A stretch of 64,000 bases of DNA, taken from contig NZ_JAAXPA010000027.1 in assembly GCF_012396235.1 (NCBI RefSeq), positions 46,757 to 110,756 of the forward strand, read 5' to 3'. Positions 47,244-56,041 of the stretch are shown here, one piece after another. Both the position numbers and the translations under genes were made by a program. Origin of the DNA: Rhodococcus opacus. Its GTDB lineage: Bacteria > Actinomycetota > Actinomycetes > Mycobacteriales > Mycobacteriaceae. Each line of letters opens with the position of its first letter. The stretch's first letter is position 1. Under the pieces are notes generated by a model. That model did not search any database. It saw nothing but the letters and a program-made list of their open reading frames with translations, and had not been told where the DNA came from.

Positions 47244-48353
47244 TCACCGGTCGGCGGCCGACCGGGTTTCCGTCGACACCGGTGCCGGCTCGTCCCACAC
47301 CGGGGCGGGCTGGATCAGTGAGTGGATGAACCGCATCTTCTCCAGCACCGCGGCCGGTAGCACGAACGGATACAGGTCGTGGTGGCCCATCGACCTGTTC
47401 ATCTGGTTCAGCGCCCACGACAGCGGCAGCCACCAGTCGATGATCTGGTCGAACCCCACGTCACCGCTGAGTTCGCTGCCCGTCGTCGCTCCGGCGGGCG
47501 CCATCGCGAAGGCTGCCGCGGTGTCCAGGGCGTCACGAATGTGTAGGTAGTGCGCGAAGGTCTCCGCCCAGTCCTCGGCGGGGTGCATCGTGGCGTAGGA
47601 CGACACGTAGAGCCGGCCCCAGCCCTTCGGCGCGCCCTCGCTGTAGTGACGTTTCAGCGCGGCCTGGTAGTCCTGGTCCGGATCCCCGAACAGGTCCTCG
47701 AATCGGGTGCGCTCGGCGTCGCCCCGGATCAGCATCAACTGGTAGTAGTGCCCGATCTCGTGCCGGAAATGGCCGACGAGCGTGCGATAGGGCTCGTCCA
47801 TCTCGACGCGCAGCTGTTCCCGGTGCACGTCGTCGCCCTCGGCCAGGTCGAGGGTGATCACCCCGCCGGCGTGCCCGGTCACCACCCGGGTCCGTGCGCT
47901 CGACAGCAGGTCGAAGGCCAGCCCGGTGTCCGGGTCCTCGAACTTGGGGACGATCGGGAGACCGAGTTCGTCGAGTTCGAGAACGACCCGCCTCTTGTTG
48001 GTCTCGGCGGTCGCGAACGCGGCCATGCCCGCGTCGTCACCGTCCGCGGGACGCGTCCGCGTCAGCCGGCACGACGTGCACAGGCTCTGGACGTCGTCTT
48101 TCCGGACGAGCCAGTTGCACTTCGCCGGGCCGGCATTCGCGCACCGCACCCAGGTCTCGCCGTCCACCACCGCGCGGTCCGCGCCATCCACCACCGCGCG
48201 GTCCGCGCCATCCGCCACCGCCCGGTCCGCGCCGTCGAGGACGACGATGGACCGGCTCGGCAGGTGGAATCCCAGAGCGCTGTCGCATTTCAGGCAGAGA
48301 CTGTTCTCGAACGACAGTCGTTGGCCGCATTTACGACACATGAAGCTGCGCAC
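47244..48353 (-). CDS. Zinc-ribbon protein with putative zinc metallopeptidase domain
   Basis: The 369-residue protein has an N-terminal zinc ribbon (MCRKCGQRLSFENSLCLKC) with further Cys pairs at about residues 69-93. The larger domain carries HFRHEIGHYYQ, an HExxH metalloprotease motif, followed by WAETFAHYLHI, which may supply the third ligand. GTG 48353 has GAGGG upstream. A triple 8-residue repeat DGADRAV(A/V) (about residues 40-63) is inserted between the cysteine pairs. Such proteins are cytoplasmic and of unknown substrate. It lies between his genes and an acyl-CoA dehydrogenase. Confidence 0.85.
   Translation of the reverse strand: MRSFMCRKCGQRLSFENSLCLKCDSALGFHLPSRSIVVLDGADRAVADGADRAVVDGADRAVVDGETWVRCANAGPAKCNWLVRKDDVQSLCTSCRLTRTRPADGDDAGMAAFATAETNKRRVVLELDELGLPIVPKFEDPDTGLAFDLLSSARTRVVTGHAGGVITLDLAEGDDVHREQLRVEMDEPYRTLVGHFRHEIGHYYQLMLIRGDAERTRFEDLFGDPDQDYQAALKRHYSEGAPKGWGRLYVSSYATMHPAEDWAETFAHYLHIRDALDTAAAFAMAPAGATTGSELSGDVGFDQIIDWWLPLSWALNQMNRSMGHHDLYPFVLPAAVLEKMRFIHSLIQPAPVWDEPAPVSTETRSAADR
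48163..48234. repeat. 24-bp coding tandem repeat in the metallopeptidase gene
   Basis: Three 24-bp units start at 48163, 48187 and 48211, each with ACCGC(G/C)CGGTCCGCGCC. The first two are identical and the third has a few changes. They encode the 8-residue repeat DGADRAVV/A in the metallopeptidase, so copy number changes would keep the frame. Confidence 0.85.
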
Positions 48354-48464
48354 TGGTGGTCCCTCGGCTCGTCCCGCCCGCGTCCGAGAACGCAGGCGGG
48401 TGCCACGCTGGTGTGCGCGTCTCCTCGGAGGGTACCGCCGAGCCGTGGCGGGGGACCGGACGGC

Positions 48465-50408
48465 CTAGAGGCGGGTGGAGTGCAGGAACCTCCTCGCCAG
48501 GTTCTCCTCGGTGGACGCGCCGGGGGTCCACTCGGTGATCCACGGACCGGTGCCTTCGCTGGGGTCGACCACTCCCCGCTCCAGCCACGCATAACGTCCC
48601 TCGAGGATCGAGTGCGCAACCTGCTTGTCCACGTCGTCGGTGTTGTGCCACAGACCGTCGAACAGCTTCTCGACCCGCAGCGCCGCCTGCCGGCAGAACA
48701 CGTCGGCGAGTTCGTAGGCGGCCGCGCCCTCGGCTTCGTTCTCCTCGCGTTGCATCTCCGCCTTGACGCACGTGGCGGACATCGCGAACAGTTCGGCGCC
48801 GATGTCGACGACCCGGCCGAGGAAGCCCTGCTGCTTCTCCAGCGCCGCCTGCCACCGGGCCATCCCGTAGAACGTGGAGCGGGCCAGCTTGCGGGAGTGC
48901 CGTTCGACGAACCGCAGGTGCTTGGCCAGGACACCGAATTCGCTGTAGGACGTCGGCACCTGCCCCTTGCCTGCCACGAGTTGCGGCAGCCACTTCGCGT
49001 AGAACCCACTCGCCTTGGCGGCCGCGCGGGCCTTCGCACCCGTGTCGGCGTGCGGGTCCGCGAGATCGCCCGCGGCCGTGAGGTGCGCGTCCACGGCCTC
49101 GCGCGCGACCAGTAGCCGCATGATCTCGCTCGAACCCTCGAAGATCCGGTTGATGCGCAGGTCGCGGTCCAGCTGTTCCACCGGCACCGCGCGTTCACCG
49201 CGGGCGGCCAGCGACGCCGCCGTCTCGTATCCGCGACCGCCGCGGACCTGGATCAGCTCGTCGGAGATGACGCAGGCCATCTCGGACGACCACAGCTTGG
49301 CGAGCGCCGCCTCGATCCGGATGTCGTTGCGACCCTCGTCGTTCATCTGCGCCGACAGGTCCACCACGGCCTCGAGGGCATAGGTGGTCGCGGCCATGAA
49401 CGACAGTTTGTTGGCGACGGCCGTGTGCTCGGCGATGGGCTTGCCCCACTGGACCCGTACCCCGGACCATTCGCGGGCGATCTTCAGCGACCACTTCCCG
49501 GCCCCGGCGCACATCGCCGGAATCGCCAGCCTGCCCGCGTTGAGGGTGGTGAGCGCGATCTTGAGTCCGTCACCTTCCCGGCCGATCAGGTTCTCGCGGG
49601 GAACGCGGACCTTGTACATCCGGGTGACGCCGTTCTCGATCCCCCGCAGTCCCATGAACGCGTTGCGTCGTTCGACGGTGATGCCCGGGGTGTCGGCCTC
49701 GACCACGAACGCGGAGATGCCGCCGCGGTGACCTTCGCTCTTGGGTACCCGCGCCATGACGACGAGCAGTTCGGCGACGACGCCGTTGGTCGTCCACAGC
49801 TTCACGCCGTCGAGTTCGTAGGCGGCACCGCCCTCGATCGGGGTCGCGGAGGACGCCAGGCGCGCGGGGTCGGAACCGACGTCCGGTTCGGTGAGGAGGA
49901 ACGCGGAGATAGCTCCGCGTGCGCAGCGCGGCAGGAACTCGCGCTTCTGCTCGGGGGTGCCTGCCAGCTTGAGTGGTTCGGGGACGCCGATCGACTGGTG
50001 AGCCGACAGCAGCGCTCCCAGGCTCGGATGCACCGACGCGACGAGCATCAACGCCCGGTTGTACGCGACCTGCGAGAGTCCGAGGCCGCCGTACTCCTCC
50101 GAGATCTTCAGGCCGAAGCAGCCGAGGTCGGCGAGGCCGCGGACGTATTCGTCGGGAATGCGCGACTGGGATTCGATGACGCTGCCGTCCATCTCCTCGC
50201 AGTGGGCGCGGAGGCGGGTGAGGAATTCCTCGGCCTTCGCGGCGTCCTCGGTAGCCGGGCGGGGGAAGGGATGAACCAGATCCAGCCGGAACCGTCCCAG
50301 AAACAGTTCTTTCGCGAAGGAGGGTTTGTCCCAGCCGGATTCCCTCGCCTCCTCCGCGACCGCTCGTGCTTCTTCTTCGGTGACCTTCGGAGCTGAGGTG
50401 TCGACCAT
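48465..50408 (-). CDS. Acyl-CoA dehydrogenase (long FadE10-like form)
   Basis: The 647-residue protein has a standard acyl-CoA dehydrogenase core at about residues 60-440: FLLTEPDVGSDPARL, IRGIEN-type LRGIENGVTRMYKVRVP and the flavin/substrate segment DRDLRINRIFEGSSEIMR. About 200 extra C-terminal residues follow, as in very-long-chain types and M. tuberculosis FadE10. It oxidises acyl-CoA with FAD in beta-oxidation. It is divergent from the GH1 gene. The chain-length range is not certain. Confidence 0.93.
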   Translation of the reverse strand: MVDTSAPKVTEEEARAVAEEARESGWDKPSFAKELFLGRFRLDLVHPFPRPATEDAAKAEEFLTRLRAHCEEMDGSVIESQSRIPDEYVRGLADLGCFGLKISEEYGGLGLSQVAYNRALMLVASVHPSLGALLSAHQSIGVPEPLKLAGTPEQKREFLPRCARGAISAFLLTEPDVGSDPARLASSATPIEGGAAYELDGVKLWTTNGVVAELLVVMARVPKSEGHRGGISAFVVEADTPGITVERRNAFMGLRGIENGVTRMYKVRVPRENLIGREGDGLKIALTTLNAGRLAIPAMCAGAGKWSLKIAREWSGVRVQWGKPIAEHTAVANKLSFMAATTYALEAVVDLSAQMNDEGRNDIRIEAALAKLWSSEMACVISDELIQVRGGRGYETAASLAARGERAVPVEQLDRDLRINRIFEGSSEIMRLLVAREAVDAHLTAAGDLADPHADTGAKARAAAKASGFYAKWLPQLVAGKGQVPTSYSEFGVLAKHLRFVERHSRKLARSTFYGMARWQAALEKQQGFLGRVVDIGAELFAMSATCVKAEMQREENEAEGAAAYELADVFCRQAALRVEKLFDGLWHNTDDVDKQVAHSILEGRYAWLERGVVDPSEGTGPWITEWTPGASTEENLARRFLHSTRL

Positions 50409-50495
50409 GACGCGCCTCCTACTGGCGGGTAGTCCTACTCATCAGTATCCCCCAATCGGCGCAGTCGGGACAGCGTTTCCGCTACTCTTCGGCCG

Positions 50496-51773
50496 ATGCG
50501 GACTCCCTCGCGACTCCTGGGCGCCGGCGCGGTCCTGCTGTGCTTGCTGGCGCCCGCCACCGCGGCGCACGCCGCCCCTCTCCCCGACGACTTCCTGTGG
50601 GGCGTGGCAACGTCCGGGTTCCAATCGGAGGGTTCCTCACCGGACAGCAACTGGCGGCGGTATTCCGACTCGGGGCGGACCCACGACGCGATCGGCAACT
50701 CGGTCGACTTCCGTCACCGGTACACCGAGGACATCGCCCGCGCCGCGGACCTGGGTGTCGACGTCTTCCGGTTCGGCGTCGAATGGGCCCGCGTGCAGCC
50801 CGCCCCGGGCGTGTGGGACGAGACCGAACTGCGGTACTACGACGACGTCGTCCGCGAGATCACCAGCCGCGGGATGACCCCGATGATCACGCTCGACCAC
50901 TGGGTGTATCCGGGGTGGGTCGCCGATCAGGGTGGGTGGACGAACCCGGACACCGTCGACGACTGGCTCGCGAACGCGCAGAGGGTGATCGAGCGCTATT
51001 CCGGTCTCGGCGCGCTCTGGATCACGATCAACGAACCGACCGTGTACGTGCAGAAGGAGCTGACGTTCGGCGGTGTCGGCCCCGACCGGGTCCCGCAGAT
51101 GCTCGACCGGCTCGTGGAGGTCCACCGCGGCGCCTACGACCTGATCCACGAGAACGACCCGGGCGCCCGGGTGAGCAGCAACCTCGCGTACGTCCCGGCC
51201 GCCATGGACGCGCTCGACGCCACCTTCGTCGACCGGGTCCGCGACAAGCTCGACTTCCTCGGCGTCGACTACTACTACGGCCTCTCCCCCGACAACGTCA
51301 CCGCGGCCAATGCGGTCACCGACGCCTTCTACGACATCAGCCCCCAACCGGACGGCATCTACCACGCCCTGATGCGGTACACCCGCAAATTCCCGGGACT
51401 ACCGCTGTACGTCGTGGAGAACGGCATGCCCACCGACGACGGAAAACCGCGCCCGGACGGCTACACCCGGTCCGATCATCTCCGCGATCACGTCTACTGG
51501 CTGGAGCGGGCGCGGGCGGACGGCGCCCCGGTGATCGGATACAACTACTGGTCGATCACCGACAACTACGAGTGGGGCACGTACCGTCCCCGGTTCGGTC
51601 TGTTCACCGTCGACGCGCTGACCGACCCCTCCCTCACCCGGCGACCGACCGAAGCGGTGACCACCTACCGGGACCTCGTCGCGAACGGTCTCCCGCCCGG
51701 CTACGGACCCGAACGCCCTGCCGCACTCTGTTCCCTCGTGGATCCGCCCCTCAGCTGTATCGATCCCCCGTAG
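50496..51773 (+). CDS. Secreted glycoside hydrolase family 1 protein
   Basis: The 425-residue protein has a Sec signal (RLLGAGAVLLCLLAPATAAHA, cleavage about residue 27) and a GH1 barrel. The acid/base Glu lies in ITINEPTVYV and the nucleophile Glu in LYVVENGMP; DFLWGVATSGFQSEG is the family start. Beta-glucosidase-type activity outside the cell is expected. A TACTCT box at 50483-50488 precedes ATG 50496 by seven bases, so the mRNA is probably leaderless. Two Cys near the C-terminus could form a disulfide. It has no place in the mycobacterial order and may be acquired. Confidence 0.9.
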   Translation: MRTPSRLLGAGAVLLCLLAPATAAHAAPLPDDFLWGVATSGFQSEGSSPDSNWRRYSDSGRTHDAIGNSVDFRHRYTEDIARAADLGVDVFRFGVEWARVQPAPGVWDETELRYYDDVVREITSRGMTPMITLDHWVYPGWVADQGGWTNPDTVDDWLANAQRVIERYSGLGALWITINEPTVYVQKELTFGGVGPDRVPQMLDRLVEVHRGAYDLIHENDPGARVSSNLAYVPAAMDALDATFVDRVRDKLDFLGVDYYYGLSPDNVTAANAVTDAFYDISPQPDGIYHALMRYTRKFPGLPLYVVENGMPTDDGKPRPDGYTRSDHLRDHVYWLERARADGAPVIGYNYWSITDNYEWGTYRPRFGLFTVDALTDPSLTRRPTEAVTTYRDLVANGLPPGYGPERPAALCSLVDPPLSCIDPP

Positions 51774-51810
51774 AACGAGTACCGCCCGGGGCGCGACGTA
51801 CCATCACCTG

Positions 51811-52440
51811 GTGTCGTGGCAGATGTGGTGTGCAGTGCTCGGGGCCTCGTGCGTGATCAGTCTGTCCCCGGGGGCCGGCGCGATCGCGTCGATGGCCACG
51901 GGGATGCGGTTCGGGCTCCGACGCGGCTACTGGAACATCGCGGGTCTGCAGCTGGGGTTGCTGCTGCAGATCGCGGTGGTCGCCGCCGGACTCGGGGCGC
52001 TGCTCGCGAACTCGACCCTCGCGTTCACGGTGATCAAGTGGTTCGGCGTCGCCTACCTGGTGTATCTCGGCATCCGCCAGTGGCGGGCGAATGCGACCGA
52101 TGTGTCCGGCGTCGACGGCGAGGTCGCCGAGACCAGCGGGCCCGCGATGACCCTGCGCGGGTTCCTGGTCAATGCCAGCAACCCGAAGGCCGTCGTCTTC
52201 ATGCTCGCGGTGCTCCCGCAATTCATCACCCCGTCGGCGCCCCTGCTCCCCCAGTACCTGATCATCGCCGCCACCATGATCGCGGTCGACGTCGTCGTCA
52301 TGACCGGATACACCGGGCTGGCGTCGAAGGTCCTGCGGCTGATGCGGTCACCACGCCAGCAGCGCGCCACCAACCGGACGTTCTCCGGATTGTTCTTCGT
52401 CGCGGCCACATTCCTGGCGACAGTCCGCCGCGCCGTCTGA
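51811..52440 (+). CDS. LysE family amino acid exporter
   Basis: The 209-residue membrane protein has the LysE/RhtB pattern: ISLSPGAGAIASMATGMRFGLRRG near the N-terminus, GVAYLVYLGIRQWR and FLVNASNPKAVVFMLAVLPQF in the middle. It probably exports an amino acid or analogue. GTG 51811 was chosen. It follows the GH1 gene by 37 bp and ends at a large palindrome shared with the convergent nadC end. Confidence 0.9.
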   Translation: MSWQMWCAVLGASCVISLSPGAGAIASMATGMRFGLRRGYWNIAGLQLGLLLQIAVVAAGLGALLANSTLAFTVIKWFGVAYLVYLGIRQWRANATDVSGVDGEVAETSGPAMTLRGFLVNASNPKAVVFMLAVLPQFITPSAPLLPQYLIIAATMIAVDVVVMTGYTGLASKVLRLMRSPRQQRATNRTFSGLFFVAATFLATVRRAV

Positions 52441-52486
52441 CCCGTGAGTACTTCTCAACCGCGGGCGGTTGAGAAGTACTCACGGG
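52441..52486. repeat. 46-bp palindromic repeat, copy 1 (also a likely terminator)
   Basis: Two perfect 21-bp arms (52441-52461 and 52466-52486, starting CCCGTGAGTACTT) flank a CGGG loop. It lies exactly between the convergent LysE and nadC genes. A nearly identical element occurs at 63627-63672. Besides ending both transcripts it appears to be a member of a repeat family. Confidence 0.9.
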
Positions 52487-52491
52487 TGGGT

Positions 52492-53361
52492 TCACATGTC
52501 GAGGCCGAGATCCAGCACGGTGACGGAATGGGTGAGCGCGCCGACCGCGAGGTAGTCGACTCCGGTCCCGGCGTACTCGGCCGCGACGTCCAGCGTGAGT
52601 CCGCCCGACGACTCCAGCTTGGTGCCGGGGGCGTTCGCGTCGCGGCGTTGCACCGCGATCTGCGTCTGCCACAGCGGGAAGTTGTCGAGCAGCACCAGTT
52701 CGACGTTCTCGGCCAGCACCTCGTCGAGCTGCTCGAGGCTGTCGACTTCCACCTCGCACTCGATGTCCGGTGCCGCCGCGCGCACCGCCCGCAGCGCCGC
52801 CACCACCGAACCGGCGGCCGCGACGTGGTTGTCCTTGATCAGTGCCGCGTCGCCGAGGCCCATGCGGTGATTGACGCCGCCGCCCACCCGCACGGCGTAC
52901 TTCTGCAAGCCGCGCAGTCCCGGCAGCGTCTTGCGACTGTCCCGGATCTTCGCCCCGGTGCCCTCGACCGCGTCCACCCAGGCGGACGTCGCGGTGGCGA
53001 TGCCGGACAGGTGGCACACCAGGTTGAGCATCGTCCGCTCCGCGGTGAGCAGCCCCTGCGTGGGCGCGGTGACCGTCAGCACGGCCTGGCCCGGCACGAC
53101 GCGGGCGCCGTCGGCGACCCGGTCGAGAATCTGGTAGCGGCCCGCCCCGATCACCTCGTCGAGCACCAGCAGTCCCACGTCGAGGCCGGCGACGGTGCCG
53201 TGCGCACGGGAGACCACGGACGCCTTCGCCATCGCGTCCGCCGGGACCGTGGACGACGACGTCACGTCCGGTCCGTACCGCAGGTCCTCGTCCAGGGCGA
53301 GACGCACGAGCGCACGCACCTCGGCCGCGTCCAGACCGTCGGGAAGGACATGGTCGGACAT
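52492..53361 (-). CDS. nadC: Nicotinate-nucleotide pyrophosphorylase (carboxylating)
   Basis: The 289-residue enzyme has DSRKTLPGLRGLQKYAVRVGGGVNHRMGL, the substrate-binding core, with IKDNHV and LDNF, and SGGLTLD. It makes NaMN from quinolinate and PRPP. ATG 53361 shares its A with the nadB stop (TGATG) and lies seven bases after AGGAG; a GTG at 53364 is the alternative. It is last in nadA-B-C. Confidence 0.96.
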   Translation of the reverse strand: MSDHVLPDGLDAAEVRALVRLALDEDLRYGPDVTSSSTVPADAMAKASVVSRAHGTVAGLDVGLLVLDEVIGAGRYQILDRVADGARVVPGQAVLTVTAPTQGLLTAERTMLNLVCHLSGIATATSAWVDAVEGTGAKIRDSRKTLPGLRGLQKYAVRVGGGVNHRMGLGDAALIKDNHVAAAGSVVAALRAVRAAAPDIECEVEVDSLEQLDEVLAENVELVLLDNFPLWQTQIAVQRRDANAPGTKLESSGGLTLDVAAEYAGTGVDYLAVGALTHSVTVLDLGLDM

Positions 53362-54929
53362 CACAGCACTCCTGTCAGTTGGGGTTCGAGAAGCTCGAGT
53401 TCGCCGTCACGGAGGCGTACATGCGTGCTGCGGCGCCACTCGTCGGACGTCTGCGGGTAGTCGCTGCGGGTGTGGCAACCACGACTTTCGGTCCGCGCGG
53501 CGGCCGCGAGTACCAGCGCGGACGCCGTCAGGGTCAACGCGGCGTCTTCGAGCGCGGTCTCCCCCTCAGGCACCGTGCGCGGCGCGCCGGCGAGGGCGGC
53601 GGCCACCGCCTCGAGGCCGGCACCGTCCCGGACGACGGAGGCGTTGCCGGTCATCAACTGCTGCACCAGCTCCCGCGGTGCGGACGGCAGGGCACGCTGC
53701 TCGGGGGCGGTTGCCTCGACGCGGAGGCCGGCGCGGTCGACGGCCGCGCCGCCGACCCGCTCGCCGACCACCAGGCCCTCGAGGAGACTGTTGGAGGCCA
53801 GCCGGTTCGCTCCGTGCAGCCCCGTGCGGGCCACCTCTCCCGCTGCGTAGAGACCGGGGACTGCGGTGCGTCCGTCGACGTCGGTGACCACTCCGCCGCA
53901 CGAGTAGTGCGCGGCGGGCGCGACCGGGATCAGCTGTTCGCGCGGGTCGATCCCGGCTTCCAGGCACGACGCCGTCACGGTCGGGAACCGCTGCGCGAAC
54001 CCGGACAGGTGACGCGCGTCGAGGTAGACGTGGTCGTGACCCAGGTCCCGGAGCCTCGACGCGATCGCCCGCGACACGACGTCGCGGGGGGCGAGGTCGC
54101 CGCGCGGATGCACACCCGCGGTCACCGAATCGCCGTTGGCGTCGACGAGGATCGCGCCCTCGCCGCGGACGGCCTCGCTGATCAGCGGACGCCGTCCGAG
54201 ACCGCCGGGAGTGAACAGGACGGTCGGGTGGAACTGCACGAACTCGAGATCGGCGACGGCTGCGCCCGCGTCGAGCGCGAGAGAGATGCCGTCCGCGGTC
54301 GCTCCGGGCGGGTTGGTACTGCAGGCGTACAGCTGCCCGAGTCCGCCGGTCGCCAGAAGGACGGCCGGTGTGTGGACGACGCCGAGTCCGCGCGGCGAAT
54401 CCACGAGCACGCCGGTGACGCCGCGCGCATCGGTGAGCACCCGTACGGCGCAACTGTCGAACAGGACCGGAAGGCCGGCGGCACCCAGAGCGCGCTGCAC
54501 CTCCGCGCCCGTGGCGTCCCCGCCGGCGTGAATGATCCGCCGGGTGCTGTGGCCGCCCTCGCGGGTGCGCGAGACGGCGCCGTCGCGGCCGCGGTCGAAC
54601 ACCGCGCCCAGATCGGTCAACGCGGCCACGGCATCACGGCCGCCCGCCACGATCGACCGCACGGCGTCCTCGTCGCACAGGCCCACCCCGGCCTCGCACG
54701 TGTCGGCGACGTGCGAGGCCACCGAATCGGTGAGGGCGTCACCCACCACCGCGATACCACCCTGCGCGTACTGCGTCGCGGTGTCCGTCACCCCGCCCTT
54801 GCTGACGGTGAGCACGGTCAGTCCGCGCAGCGAGGCGGTGCGTGCGGCCGTCAGTCCGGCCACACCACCGCCCACCACCACGAGGTCGGCGTGCTCTTCC
54901 CAGGAAATCCCCCGGGCCGGGCTGCTCAC
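53361..54929 (-). CDS. nadB: L-aspartate oxidase
   Basis: The 522-residue flavoprotein has the FAD motif VVVGGGVAGLTAA, TQYAQGGIA, the active-site region REGGHSTRRIIHAGGD, FVQFHPTVLF, and HYSCGGV and GLHGANRLASNSLLEG. It oxidises aspartate to iminoaspartate. GTG 54929 overlaps the nadA stop (GTGA). The C-terminal helical domain is present in full. Confidence 0.97.
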   Translation of the reverse strand: MSSPARGISWEEHADLVVVGGGVAGLTAARTASLRGLTVLTVSKGGVTDTATQYAQGGIAVVGDALTDSVASHVADTCEAGVGLCDEDAVRSIVAGGRDAVAALTDLGAVFDRGRDGAVSRTREGGHSTRRIIHAGGDATGAEVQRALGAAGLPVLFDSCAVRVLTDARGVTGVLVDSPRGLGVVHTPAVLLATGGLGQLYACSTNPPGATADGISLALDAGAAVADLEFVQFHPTVLFTPGGLGRRPLISEAVRGEGAILVDANGDSVTAGVHPRGDLAPRDVVSRAIASRLRDLGHDHVYLDARHLSGFAQRFPTVTASCLEAGIDPREQLIPVAPAAHYSCGGVVTDVDGRTAVPGLYAAGEVARTGLHGANRLASNSLLEGLVVGERVGGAAVDRAGLRVEATAPEQRALPSAPRELVQQLMTGNASVVRDGAGLEAVAAALAGAPRTVPEGETALEDAALTLTASALVLAAAARTESRGCHTRSDYPQTSDEWRRSTHVRLRDGELELLEPQLTGVL

Positions 54930-55963
54930 TCGCCGCCGCCCGGGTTTCCGATCTCGATCATGCGCTGCACCGACTTGCGGGCACGCTCTGCGGTCTCGAG
55001 ATCGACGTGAACCTCGTCCTTGCCCTCGAGCAGGCAGCGGAGCAGGGCCGCGGGAGTGATCATCTTCATGTACGGGCAGGACGCGCGGTCGTTGACGGCC
55101 TGGAAGTCGACCTCCGGCGCAGCCTTGCGCAGCTGGTGCAGCATGCCGACCTCGGTGGCCACGAGAACCTGCTTCGCCCCGGTCGCGCGGGCGGCGTCGA
55201 GCATGCCGCCCGTCGAGAGGATCTTCACCTTGTCCTCGGGCACGAACCCTTCGCCGGCCAGGTAGAGAGCCGAGGTGGCGCAACCGCATTCGGGGTGCAC
55301 GAACAGTTCGGCACCGGGGTGCGCCTTGGCCTGCGCGGTGAGTTCGTCGCCGTTGATGCCGGCGTGGACGTGGCACTCACCCGCCCAGATCTGCATGTTC
55401 TTCCGGCCGGTGACGCGCTTGACGTGTGCGCCGAGGAACTGGTCGGGAAGGAACAGGACCTCACGGTCGGGGTCGATCGACGCGACCACGTCGACGGCGT
55501 TGGACGACGTGCAGCAGATGTCCGTCAGACCCTTCACCTCGGCGGTGGTGTTGACGTACGACACGACGACGGCGTCGGGGAATTCCGCCTTCCACTCCCG
55601 CAGCTGATCGGCGTTGATCGAGTCGGCGAGCGAGCAGCCCGCGCGCTCGTCCGGGATCAGGACGGTCTTGGCGGGGCTGAGGATCTTCGCGGTCTCGGCC
55701 ATGAAGTGCACGCCGCAGAACACGATGGTGTCCTCGGGGGCTTCGGCGGCGATGCGCGAGAGTGCCAGGGAGTCGCCTACGTGGTCGGCCACGTCCTGGA
55801 TGGCGGGCAACTGGTAGTTGTGCGCAAGGAGGGTCGCTCCCCGCTCACGTGCCAGCCGTTTGATCTCGGCAGCCCACTCTTCGCTCGCCTCGACGCCCGC
55901 GTAACCGCCGGGACCGTCCTGAATCTGCGGGTTGGTACCCGCCCACAACGTCGTGGTCGTCAT
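54926..55963 (-). CDS. nadA: Quinolinate synthase
   Basis: ATG 55963 gives 345 residues, with AAGGAGC six bases upstream. The three cluster cysteines fit FCGVHFM, DICCTSSNA and HPECGC-type positions, and LAHNYQLPAIQDVAD is the family start. It is a 4Fe-4S enzyme that condenses iminoaspartate with DHAP. It is the first gene of the NAD operon and diverges from nrtR, with the operator between. Confidence 0.97.
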   Translation of the reverse strand: MTTTTLWAGTNPQIQDGPGGYAGVEASEEWAAEIKRLARERGATLLAHNYQLPAIQDVADHVGDSLALSRIAAEAPEDTIVFCGVHFMAETAKILSPAKTVLIPDERAGCSLADSINADQLREWKAEFPDAVVVSYVNTTAEVKGLTDICCTSSNAVDVVASIDPDREVLFLPDQFLGAHVKRVTGRKNMQIWAGECHVHAGINGDELTAQAKAHPGAELFVHPECGCATSALYLAGEGFVPEDKVKILSTGGMLDAARATGAKQVLVATEVGMLHQLRKAAPEVDFQAVNDRASCPYMKMITPAALLRCLLEGKDEVHVDLETAERARKSVQRMIEIGNPGGGE

Positions 55964-56018
55964 GGCTTGCTCCTTCACCGTGAACTCGGGCGGGCTGGCC
56001 CGAATTTCCGCAATCGAG

Positions 56019-56041
56019 GTTTTCGACTTAGGATCGAAAAC
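56019..56041. promoter_or_regulatory. Perfect NrtR-type operator between nadA and nrtR
   Basis: GTTTTCGA (56019-56026) and TCGAAAAC (56034-56041) are perfect inverted arms with a 7-bp spacer CTTAGGA. The site touches the nrtR ATG at 56042 and is 56 bp from the nadA start. It fits a repressor site for both genes. A TTAGGA box inside the spacer could be a -10 for a leaderless nrtR transcript. Confidence 0.85.
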
